Below, piece by piece: positions 28,190 through 35,643 of a stretch of DNA of 42,658 bases (the first letter of the stretch is position 1; every line of letters begins with the position of its first letter). The notes beneath the pieces were generated by a model, which did no database searches, had not been told where the DNA came from, and was given only the letters and a program-made list of their open reading frames with translations. The stretch spans positions 1 to 42,658 of the forward strand of contig NZ_QNGB01000029.1 in NCBI RefSeq assembly GCF_003298505.1, read 5' to 3'. Position numbers and translations under genes: made by a program. Origin of the DNA: Roseovarius sp. TE539. GTDB lineage: Bacteria; Pseudomonadota; Alphaproteobacteria; Rhodobacterales; Rhodobacteraceae.

Positions 28190-29110
28190 ATGGTCCTATC
28201 CGCCTTTAACGCGCCCGGGCAATTCTACCGCGGCAACCTGCACACACATTCCACCCTTTCGGATGGTTGCCTCGACCCGGCCGAGGTCTGCCGACGGTAT
28301 CGCGCCGAAGGTTATGATTTCATCTCGCTGACCGATCACTTCATCGGGCAGTACGGATATCCCATTGCCGATACCACGCCGTTCCACGAGACCGGCTTCA
28401 CCACCATTCCCGGCGCCGAACTCCATTCGGGTGCGATGCAGAACGGTGAGCTGTGGCACATCCTCGCCGTTGGTCTGCCGTCCGGTTTCACCCCGCCCGA
28501 CGCGCCCGGCTTCCTGCCGGTAGAAGGTCAGGAAAGCGGCCCGGCCATTGCCCGCCGCGCGCGCGAAGCCGGGGCCTTCGTCACCATTGCCCATCCCCAC
28601 TGGTCCGGGCTGACGCTGGCCGATGCACGGTCGATCGACGCCGCGCACGCGGTCGAGATCTACAATCACGGCTGTGCTGTCGGCTGTGACCGCGAGGGGG
28701 GTGGCCATGTTCTGGACCTGTTGTTGTCAGAGGGACGCGAGCTTTCCCTGATCGCCACTGATGATGCCCATTTCTACGAACCCGATCATTTCGGCGCCTG
28801 GGTCATGGTGAAGGCCACCGACAACACGCCCGACAGGCTTCTTGCGGCTCTCAAACAGGGGGATTTCTATTCTTCCCAGGGGCCGGCGATTCACGACGTG
28901 GCCCTGACGCCCGATGCGGTGACGGTCGATTGCAGCGCCGCCGCTGCGGTCATCGTGCAAGGCCACGGACAGGCGGCTGCCGCGACTCATGGCCGGTCCA
29001 TGACCCGCGCGACCGTGCCGCTCGCAAGGGTTGCGGGGTCGCCCTGGCTGCGGGTCACCGTTGTCGATGCCGCCGGGCGCCGCGCCTGGACAAACCCGTT
29101 CCGCGCCTGA
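28190..29110 (+). CDS. PHP-domain phosphoesterase
   Basis: A 306-residue PHP (polymerase and histidinol phosphatase) family metal-dependent phosphoesterase. Metal motifs are GNLHTHSTLSDG near the start, ISLTDHF, AHPHWSGLTL and SLIATDDAHFYEPDHFGAW, so a complete trinuclear site is likely. The C-terminal ~80 residues are a beta domain (VALTPDAVTVDCSAAAAVIV), as in PHP proteins with an added jelly-roll-like tail. Start ATG 28190 has AAGGAG 6-12 bases upstream. It may share a transcript with the SDR gene. Substrate (a phosphorylated sugar or nucleotide) unknown. Confidence 0.88.
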   Translation: MVLSAFNAPGQFYRGNLHTHSTLSDGCLDPAEVCRRYRAEGYDFISLTDHFIGQYGYPIADTTPFHETGFTTIPGAELHSGAMQNGELWHILAVGLPSGFTPPDAPGFLPVEGQESGPAIARRAREAGAFVTIAHPHWSGLTLADARSIDAAHAVEIYNHGCAVGCDREGGGHVLDLLLSEGRELSLIATDDAHFYEPDHFGAWVMVKATDNTPDRLLAALKQGDFYSSQGPAIHDVALTPDAVTVDCSAAAAVIVQGHGQAAAATHGRSMTRATVPLARVAGSPWLRVTVVDAAGRRAWTNPFRA

Positions 29111-29577
29111 ATCGCGGGCGGGATCGCGTCAGGGGGCCGGCCTGTCCCTGCCGACCCCGCCATATCGGCGACAGGGATCTGACAGGCACCGGCGGACCCC
29201 GGACGGAACAACTTGGAAGGCGCCGCCAAGGATCCGGTGCAGTGGCCGACCTTCATAGCACGGGTTGCGAACAGTCCGGAGGCGAGACCTTGCGGGCATT
29301 GCCATTCCAGAGGAAAGCCGCGCATCGGCGGGCCGCGGCGCGGCGATGCGCGGCGGCCTTGTTCCGCGCGGGCAATTTTCGGGTTCGGCTCTCACGCAGC
29401 TTTTGACTAGGACGGCACGGAGGGTCGCTGTCACGAACTGGCAATGACTTTGCAAACTCTCCTCACTGCACATAACTGCTGCTCGGGTGTTCGCCGAACG
29501 GCGGAGGCATAGCGGATGCAGGCCGGGAAACTTGCGCCAGGTGCGAAACACTGGCACGGCCAACAAGAGGAGCGCCA
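29111..29577. other. 467-bp gap before the CDF gene
   Basis: No convincing gene on either strand; open frames here have shadow-like Arg/Pro/Ser composition. There is a GC-rich imperfectly palindromic patch around 29320-29355 (GGCCGCGGCGCGGCGATGCG and on). The 3' part (29400-29575) is less GC-rich and probably holds the promoter and leader of the zinc exporter. AAGAGGAG lies directly before its ATG. I saw no recognisable Zur or MerR site. Confidence 0.45.
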
Positions 29578-30519
29578 ATGCCCCATGATCATGACCACGC
29601 CGATATCGGCCCGGCCTCCGGCGACCGTCGGGTATCCATAGCGATCTGGGCCAATGCGCTTCTCACGGTCGCGCAAATCGCCGGGGGCATCCTGTCCGGC
29701 AGCCTTGCCCTGATCGCCGACGCGTTGCACAACTTCTCGGACATGGCTTCGCTGACGATCGCTTTCGCCGCCCGCAAGATTTCGCGTCGCCCGGCCGACG
29801 AGCGCATGACATTCGGCTACGGCCGGATCGAGATCGTCGCGGCACTGATCAACTATACCACCCTGATCCTCGTGGGGTTCTATCTGATCTATGAAGGCGG
29901 CATGCGGATCATCGCCCCGCCCGAGATCGGTGGCTGGACGGTGGTCATCCTCGGTGGTGTCGCGCTTTTGGTGGATACGCTGACGGCATGGCTCACGTGG
30001 TCGATGCAGAAGGACAGTGTAAACATCCGGGCCCTGTTCCTGCACAACCTTTCGGATGCCCTGGCTTCGGTTGCGGTGATCACGGGCGGTGCCCTCATTG
30101 TCCTGTACGACATGAGATGGGTCGATCCGGCGATCACCATCGGCATCGCCCTCTATATCCTCTACCTCGCGTTCTCTGAAATCGGCGGCCCGATCCGCAC
30201 CCTTATGCTGGGCAGCCCCCCGGGCATCGACAATGGCGCTGTCGTGGCCGCGGTCCGCAACGTCGATGGCGTGGTGGATATCCATCACGCTCATTTCTGG
30301 CAGATGCAAGAGCATGCCGCCGCTCTCGACACGCATGTGGTCGTCGAGACGGGCTCCTGGGATCGCGTCGAGGATATCAAGGATACGATAAAGCGTTTGC
30401 TCGAAGCCGAGTTCGGTATCATCCATTCGACTCTCGAATTCGAACGGGAGGACCGGGCCCACCGGAACGCCAGCCTTTATGGCCACGGACTGAAGCAGGA
30501 GAACCCGCAGAGCGATTGA
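29578..30519 (+). CDS. Cation diffusion facilitator (zinc-type) efflux protein
   Basis: A 313-residue inner-membrane metal/proton antiporter. The N-terminus is His-rich (MPHDHDHADI). About six membrane segments contain two HxxxD metal sites, ALHNFSDMAS (H51, D55) and FLHNLSDALAS, the pattern of Zn/Cd exporters such as ZitB and CzcD. A cytoplasmic metal-binding domain follows with DIHHAHFWQMQEH and HSTLEFE. Length is normal. It is a single gene after a 467-bp gap. Confidence 0.94.
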   Translation: MPHDHDHADIGPASGDRRVSIAIWANALLTVAQIAGGILSGSLALIADALHNFSDMASLTIAFAARKISRRPADERMTFGYGRIEIVAALINYTTLILVGFYLIYEGGMRIIAPPEIGGWTVVILGGVALLVDTLTAWLTWSMQKDSVNIRALFLHNLSDALASVAVITGGALIVLYDMRWVDPAITIGIALYILYLAFSEIGGPIRTLMLGSPPGIDNGAVVAAVRNVDGVVDIHHAHFWQMQEHAAALDTHVVVETGSWDRVEDIKDTIKRLLEAEFGIIHSTLEFEREDRAHRNASLYGHGLKQENPQSD

Positions 30520-30708
30520 CACCGTTTGCCGGGGTGGCACTGCCTGATGGGGACGGAGCCGGCACGATGCCCGGGGATCCGGCACGCGTCAGTCCGGCCC
30601 CGGTTGCCGAAAGGTGAATGTGGCCTCCAGTGGCGCTGCGACGCCGCGCAGCGCGAGCGCAATGGCGGTTTGCAACACCCCGTGACGCGCCCGGCCCGAA
30701 CACCCAGT

Positions 30709-31638
30709 TCAGGATGGCGCGACAAAGCCCTCAGGCGGGTTTTCGAGGAACCATGTCTCCAGGCTGCGGGCCAGCCTTCGCTCGGGCGCGTCTTCGGCAA
30801 GGCCGCCCCTGATCACCGCGCGCCAGGGTATATCCAGGCCGGTCTCGGTGACGCGCACCGGGACGAGGCCGCCATCGGCGAATTTCGGGCGAAGCGCCCA
30901 ATGGCTGAGGATTGACACGCCCAGCCCGGCCCGGATGAGTTCGCAGATTGCATCGACCGATCCGATGTTGTCTTCGCGGAAAGGCATGACGTTGTCCGGG
31001 GTCCAGACCCGGTCGGCCTCGAAACCCGGCTGACGGATTAGCGAATAAGTCAGGTACCGCTCTTCCACGAAATCGGCCCCCAGAAGATAGGCAGCTCCGG
31101 CGAGCTTGTGATCGGGCGGTAGCACCGCGACCAGTTCGTCGTCGAACAGCGAAACTGCCTCGAAGGTTCCCGGCAGGGTATCCCCTGGAAGAATGACAAG
31201 ATCGACATCCCCCTTTGCGAGCAGGGTATAGGGCGCCATCGCACCCTGGGTCTCGATGGCGATTTCGATCTCCGGATTCTGCACGCGGAACCACGAAAGA
31301 AAGTCCGGGAGCCAGTGAAACGAGTTGTAGATCCCGATCGACAGACGAAGAATGTGATGGACGCCCTGCACCGAGGCCATCGCCACCCGCTCGGAGTGGT
31401 GCAGGCCGTCGACCATGCGTTCCGCGAACTGTGTCAGGATCTGCGCGGCGGTATTGGGCCGCAACGTGCGGCCCTCCTTGTCAAACAGCTTTACTCCCAG
31501 GCGCCTCTCGGCTTCGCGGAGACGATGGGTCAACGCGGAGGGTGTGATCCGCAGGACGGCCGCTGCATCTGCCAGCGTCGCCGTATCCTTGATCGCAAGC
31601 AGCATCTCAAGGTGCCGCAAGGACAAGCGAAGTGCCAC
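30709..31638 (-). CDS. LysR-family transcriptional regulator
   Basis: A 309-residue LysR-type regulator. A winged helix-turn-helix occupies residues 1-60 (LRHLEMLLAIKDTATLADAA, then SALTHRLREAERRLGVKLF). A type 2 periplasmic-binding-like effector domain follows (GDVDLVILPG...). The helix-turn-helix is MetR-like. The likely start is GTG 31638, since AGAGGA lies 8 bases upstream; the next ATG would remove part of the HTH. It is divergent from the dioxygenase gene (136 bases), so it probably controls the dioxygenase / DddP-like pair. Confidence 0.92.
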   Translation of the reverse strand: MALRLSLRHLEMLLAIKDTATLADAAAVLRITPSALTHRLREAERRLGVKLFDKEGRTLRPNTAAQILTQFAERMVDGLHHSERVAMASVQGVHHILRLSIGIYNSFHWLPDFLSWFRVQNPEIEIAIETQGAMAPYTLLAKGDVDLVILPGDTLPGTFEAVSLFDDELVAVLPPDHKLAGAAYLLGADFVEERYLTYSLIRQPGFEADRVWTPDNVMPFREDNIGSVDAICELIRAGLGVSILSHWALRPKFADGGLVPVRVTETGLDIPWRAVIRGGLAEDAPERRLARSLETWFLENPPEGFVAPS

Positions 31639-31673
31639 AGTTGAAATCCTCTCAAATAAAGTGGCAAAATAAT

Positions 31674-31684
31674 GAAATTGTTTC
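31674..31684. promoter_or_regulatory. Candidate LysR operator in divergent promoter region
   Basis: A perfect short dyad GAAA-TTG-TTTC sits in an AT-rich patch (about 31650-31695) midway between the divergent LysR and dioxygenase genes. It is consistent with an LTTR site, but it is short and unproven. Confidence 0.35.
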
Positions 31685-31774
31685 TATCAAAGGTCAACGC
31701 CATTCTCGCCAACAGGCGGCCGCCGGTCAGGTACTCCGGGTCTTCGGCGGCCGCGGAAACGCGAGCAATGGAGC

Positions 31775-32668
31775 ATGACATTGGAACAGGCAACATATGA
31801 CGCCACGGGGACCGTGACCCCGACCAAAGACACCACCACGATGGTCGACACTGACCGCTACCCGATAGACCATCTGGATCATCCGGCCATGCGATCGGTC
31901 ATCGCCGCTGCGCGTGCCGGCCTGCAACAAGAGGGCTGTGCGCGGATACCCGGCTTCATACGGGCCGAGAGCCGCGAGCTGATCGCCCGTGAGACGGCCA
32001 TGCTTTCCCCGCGCGCGCTGCACAGCAGCGAAGCCTACACGCCCTATGGCACCGGTCCCGACGAAAGCTTCCCCGAAGGCCACCCGCGGCGGCGCACGCA
32101 CCGCACGACAAGCGGCAGTGTCACCCGCGATCTGATTCCCGCGGACACGGCGATTCAGGGGATCTACACCGATCCGCGGATGCGCGCCCTTGTTGCCGCC
32201 TGTCTTGGCGCCGAAGAAGTCTTTCAGTTCGCGGATCCCATGCGCGGGCTGATCATCAACACCATGGAAGCGGGCAATGAGCTCGGCTGGCACTATGACG
32301 CCAACGAGTTCATCGTGAGCCTCATGACGCGGCGGGCCGACGCCGGCGGCGTGTTCGAGTACTGCCCTGATCTTCGCAGTCCCGGCAACGAGAATTATGA
32401 TGATGTCCGCGCGGTCCTGGACGGGACCAGCGACAAGGTGAAACGTCTGGATCTGCAGGTCGGTGATCTGCAGTTGTTCAAGGGCCGATATTCCCTGCAC
32501 CGCGTCAACCGTATCGAAAAGGGCGCCCGGCATACCGTGATCTTCGGCTATGCCCGCGAACCCGGCTTCATCGGCAGCGTGGAAAGCACGAAGCGGGTTT
32601 ATGGCCGGGTGATGCAGGAACACCTGGATGCCGAGCATCGCCGTCACGGCGACGGACTCGCGGACTGA
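31775..32668 (+). CDS. Fe(II)/2-oxoglutarate dioxygenase, ArpA/HalD(BesD)-like
   Basis: A 297-residue non-heme iron oxygenase related to ArpA and to the HalD/BesD amino-acid halogenases. The iron site reads WHYDANEF (His173, Asp175) with distal His242 in YSLHRVNRI and a 2-oxoglutarate-binding Arg252 in ARHTVIFGYA. The halogenases have Gly in place of Asp to make room for chloride; here Asp is present, so hydroxylation or another oxidation is expected, not halogenation. Cytoplasmic. The next gene (DddP-like) starts 13 bases after its stop and LysR is divergent, so the two enzymes probably act on one substrate, perhaps an amino acid or betaine-like compound. Confidence 0.85.
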   Translation: MTLEQATYDATGTVTPTKDTTTMVDTDRYPIDHLDHPAMRSVIAAARAGLQQEGCARIPGFIRAESRELIARETAMLSPRALHSSEAYTPYGTGPDESFPEGHPRRRTHRTTSGSVTRDLIPADTAIQGIYTDPRMRALVAACLGAEEVFQFADPMRGLIINTMEAGNELGWHYDANEFIVSLMTRRADAGGVFEYCPDLRSPGNENYDDVRAVLDGTSDKVKRLDLQVGDLQLFKGRYSLHRVNRIEKGARHTVIFGYAREPGFIGSVESTKRVYGRVMQEHLDAEHRRHGDGLAD

Positions 32669-32681
32669 AGGGAGCGAAAGC

Positions 32682-33896
32682 ATGAACGCCGAAAACAATG
32701 ATGTCCTGGGGCAGTCACCGGACTGGCATCGCAGGCTCGATCTCGGCCGGCTGGCGCGGCTGAAGGCCAGGTTGCTGGAGCATGACTGTGCTGCCGGCCT
32801 TTTCTACGACCCGATGAACATCCGCTACGCCACGGGCGCGACCAACATGCAGGTCTATTCCATGCACAATCCGTGCCGCTACGTGTTTGTCGGGACCGAG
32901 GGGCCGGTTATCCTGTTCGAGTTTGCGGGCTGCGAATTCCTTGCCGAGGATCGCCCCGCCGTGGACGAGGTGCGCGTGGCCCAGGCGTGGTATCATTTCG
33001 CGGCCGGGCCGCGGATGATGGAATTCGCGCGATCCTGGTGCGCCGAGATCGTCGACCTCATGAGGACATACGGAGGCGGCAACCGCCGCCTCGCAATCGA
33101 CCGGCTGGACCCGATCGGAACCCATCTGCTGGAGGAAGGGGGCATCGAGATCGTGGAGGGCCAAGAAGTCGCCCACCTTGCGCGTATCGTCAAGACCCCG
33201 GAAGAGATCACCGCGATACGGCAATCCATAGATGTCTGCCAGGAGGCCATCCGCCGCATGATCGCCGGAACGAGGCCCGGCATGACGGAAAATGCCATCT
33301 GGTCGATTCTTCATCAGACCAATGCCGAACGCGGCGGCGAATGGATCGAGACCCGGCTGCTGACCTCGGGTCCGCGTACCAACCCGTGGTATCAGGAGGC
33401 CAGTGAACGCAGGGTCGAGGAGGGCGACATCGTCTGTCTGGATTCCGATCTGATCGGTCCGCATGGCTACGGCGCGGACATCTCCCGGAGCTGGACCGTC
33501 GGCGACCGCAAGCCGACCGACGATCAGAGGCGACTTTATGCGCTGGCTCATGAGCAGGTGAGCCGCAACAGCGAGCTTTTCATGCCCGGGCGCAGCTTCT
33601 TCGAAATCGCCGATCTCGCCCGCCGCATGCCGGAGGATTATCTGGCGAACGAGCAACCCGCGATCGCCCATGGAAGCGGGCTGTGCAACGAGTTCCCGCT
33701 TCTCATCCATTCCGACAAGATACGCGCCAAGGGCCATGACGGCATCATCGAGCCCGGGATGATCATTTGCATCGAAAGCTATGCCGGCGCCCCCGGCGGG
33801 AAGGAGGGCGTCAAGCTCGAGCAGCAGATACTGGTAACCGAGGATGGCCCGGAGCTGCTTTCCGACATGGAGTTTGAAGAAGATCTGCTCGAATAA
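32682..33896 (+). CDS. DddP-like M24 (creatinase-fold) protein
   Basis: A 404-residue M24 family protein most similar to the roseobacter DMSP lyase DddP. Shared features include DPMNIRYATGATNMQ and RGGEWIETRLL followed by SGPRTNPW. Metal ligands are Asp254, Asp256, Asp266, His330, Glu365 and Glu380. If I recall the DddP numbering correctly (295, 297, 307, 371, 406, 421), the offset is a constant 41, so the catalytic domain aligns without gaps. However, the proposed base Asp377 corresponds to Asn336, and Tyr366 to Gln325. The ~40-residue N-terminal arm of DddP is missing. It is therefore probably not a DMSP lyase. GGGAG precedes ATG 32682. Coupled to the dioxygenase gene. Confidence 0.88.
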   Translation: MNAENNDVLGQSPDWHRRLDLGRLARLKARLLEHDCAAGLFYDPMNIRYATGATNMQVYSMHNPCRYVFVGTEGPVILFEFAGCEFLAEDRPAVDEVRVAQAWYHFAAGPRMMEFARSWCAEIVDLMRTYGGGNRRLAIDRLDPIGTHLLEEGGIEIVEGQEVAHLARIVKTPEEITAIRQSIDVCQEAIRRMIAGTRPGMTENAIWSILHQTNAERGGEWIETRLLTSGPRTNPWYQEASERRVEEGDIVCLDSDLIGPHGYGADISRSWTVGDRKPTDDQRRLYALAHEQVSRNSELFMPGRSFFEIADLARRMPEDYLANEQPAIAHGSGLCNEFPLLIHSDKIRAKGHDGIIEPGMIICIESYAGAPGGKEGVKLEQQILVTEDGPELLSDMEFEEDLLE

Positions 33897-34092
33897 CGCG
33901 GGGACAATGGATCAGCCGCCACCCGGCGCACATGACACGGGATGGAGCGCTGAGGCGGCCGATGGAGCATTTGCCCGATCGCGATGACGTGAGGGCAATA
34001 GCAATACGGGCTGAACGCCGGCCGCCGGCGGCATCCTTCAAGCTGCAAGGGTGGGGCCGGGGCACCAAATGCGGCGTCCCGGCGCCGGTCTC

Positions 34093-34320
34093 TCAGGCCA
34101 GATGCTCCTTGACCTTCTCGATCACGTCCTCGACCGACAGGCCCAGACCTTCCAGCATCGACAGGTCGATGCCGTTTTCCTCCAGCATTCCGGTCACGGC
34201 CTCCGCGTCCATCTCGGCCAGCGCCGACAGGTCGATGCCGCTTTCACTGATTTTCGATACGATCTCGTCCGTGCCGCCCAAGGCGTTCATTGCACCGCCC
34301 AGCATGTCCCCAAGTCCCAT
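34093..34320 (-). CDS. Small acidic conserved hypothetical protein, 75 aa
   Basis: A short, acidic, probably all-helical protein beginning MGLGDMLGGAMNALGG. Two similar units, SESGIDLSALAEMDAEAV and EENGIDLSMLEGLGLSVEDV, repeat the pattern [SN]GIDLS-x-L. GGGAGAGAAG lies before ATG 34320. No signal peptide or membrane segment. I do not recognise a domain. It lies between the DddP-like gene (convergent) and the cupin (same strand, 154 bases upstream). Confidence 0.7.
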   Translation of the reverse strand: MGLGDMLGGAMNALGGTDEIVSKISESGIDLSALAEMDAEAVTGMLEENGIDLSMLEGLGLSVEDVIEKVKEHLA

Positions 34321-34474
34321 CTCTTCTCTCCCGACTCATGAATCCCCCGGAAATCCCCCGGATCTCCCGGTGGTTGGACGGTGCCATCAATCCTGTCGGG
34401 AGAAAAGACCTGCCGGCGGGAAACGCGGTTGCCAGCATGCGGCCGGTGTCCCCCGCGCCCACCCACGTCACTGT

Positions 34475-35146
34475 TCACGCAGGGGCTTTGCCCGTGTGGC
34501 GCAGGTGCCCTGTCTTGATCCAGACGCGCGCGCCCTCGGGGCTGGCCTCGGCGTCGAATGCCGACCCGACCGGCAAGCGCAGCCAATCCCACGGCCCGAA
34601 TGTTTCGGTGCCCTCGGACAGCCCGCCCGCGATCACGAAAACCTCGAGCCCGCCCGTGGCATCAAGGTTGCGGGCCGTGCCGGGCGCCCAATGTTCCATC
34701 ACCACCCGCTCGCGCCCATCCTCGTGCAGCAGCAGGCTGTTGACGCCCGGCGCTGCCTGGACCCATGTGGCGCGGCCGCTGTCGACCCGGACTTGCGTGC
34801 GATCATCAGGGTCGAACTGGTGCAGCTTCACCAGGATCGTCGCACCCTCGCGCGCCGCCGGGGTGTGCGAGGATGTTGGCGGATTGCGCACATAGGACCC
34901 GGCCGGAAAGTCCCCGTTCTCGTCTTGGAAGATGCCGTCGAGCACAAGATACTCCTCGCCCCCGTCATGGGTATGCGGGGGAAAGGCGCTGCCGGGGTCG
35001 AACCGCACGATGCTCGTGGCGCGGGCGACCTCGTCGCCGATGCGGTCCAGCATCCGGCGGCGGACCCCCGGCATGGGCGAGGCGACCCAGTCGCCCTCGG
35101 CAAAGCGCACGACGGCGCGCTGGCTGAAATCCGCGTTCAGATGCAT
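34475..35146 (-). CDS. ChrR-like double-cupin protein
   Basis: A 223-residue cupin protein. The first cupin has the metal-type motif FPPHTHDGGEEYLVLDGIF and then DFPAGSYVRNPP; a second, degenerate cupin covers residues about 120-200. This resembles the C-terminal cupin of the anti-sigma factor ChrR, but the N-terminal zinc/sigma-binding domain is absent, so it is not a full anti-sigma factor. ATG 35146 has GGAGACC upstream; longer in-frame starts give unnatural sequence. Function unknown; perhaps a dioxygenase-like or small-molecule-binding protein. Confidence 0.8.
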   Translation of the reverse strand: MHLNADFSQRAVVRFAEGDWVASPMPGVRRRMLDRIGDEVARATSIVRFDPGSAFPPHTHDGGEEYLVLDGIFQDENGDFPAGSYVRNPPTSSHTPAAREGATILVKLHQFDPDDRTQVRVDSGRATWVQAAPGVNSLLLHEDGRERVVMEHWAPGTARNLDATGGLEVFVIAGGLSEGTETFGPWDWLRLPVGSAFDAEASPEGARVWIKTGHLRHTGKAPA

Positions 35147-35448
35147 GGCAACTGGTCTCCTTGCGTGGTCCGGAATCTTCTTGCCTGGCGGGTCGCGCCT
35201 TGACCGGGCGGCGTCAACCATAACCCTGCGGCACGAACGATCCACCCCTGATATCCAGCGGATTCACCCGGCCGGCACGATCCGTCTTCCGGCTTCGGGA
35301 ATCTTCCCGGGAACCGTTCTCACCGCGGCCATATCATCAACGTGTTGGAGTTTCATCATCACCGCCATCGCCCGTGCCGCGTTCTGTGTCTCGGGATGGA
35401 GCAAAAGACCCGGGATGCTTGAAAAGCAATGACCTCAGGGGCTTGTGA
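35147..35448. other. 302-bp spacer between the cupin gene and tRNA-Leu
   Basis: It should contain the cupin promoter (minus strand) and the region downstream of the tRNA. No gene, clear terminator or repeat seen. Confidence 0.4.
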
Positions 35449-35535
35449 TGGTGCGGTCGAGAAGACTCGAACTTCCACGGGTTTTACCCCACAGCGACCT
35501 CAACGCTGCGCGTCTACCAATTCCGCCACGACCGC
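35449..35535 (-). tRNA. tRNA-Leu (GAG)
   Basis: On the minus strand a complete 87-nt class II tRNA is visible. The acceptor stem is GCGGTCG / CGACCGC, the D-arm includes GGAATTGGTAGAC, and the anticodon stem CAGCG / CGCTG holds loop TTGAGGT with anticodon GAG. A long variable arm (TGGGGTAAAACCCGTGG region) and a GTTCGAGTC T-arm follow. The 3' CCA is encoded (35449-35451). It decodes CUC/CUU leucine codons. Confidence 0.96.
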
Positions 35536-35548
35536 ACGTGACCGGGGC

Positions 35549-35577
35549 CGTATAGAACAGCAATTCCACGATGTGAA
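35549..35577 (-). promoter_or_regulatory. Promoter of tRNA-Leu
   Basis: On the minus strand TTCACA (35572-35577) and TATACG (35549-35554) are separated by exactly 17 bases. This would start transcription about 6-8 bases before the tRNA 5' end, a usual arrangement for a sigma-70 stable-RNA promoter. Confidence 0.55.
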
Positions 35578-35643
35578 GAGCGAAAAATGATCGGGCCGCG
35601 GCAATCGCCACGGCCCGGCCGGCCCCCGGTCTTCCGGGTGATC

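Noticed and set aside
31775..32668. Calling the oxygenase a radical halogenase
   Set aside because: The iron motif is His-x-Asp, not the His-x-Gly needed for chloride binding.
32682..33896. Calling this gene dddP (DMSP lyase)
   Set aside because: Despite the very similar metal site, the proposed base Asp is Asn, the active-site Tyr is changed and the N-terminal arm is absent.
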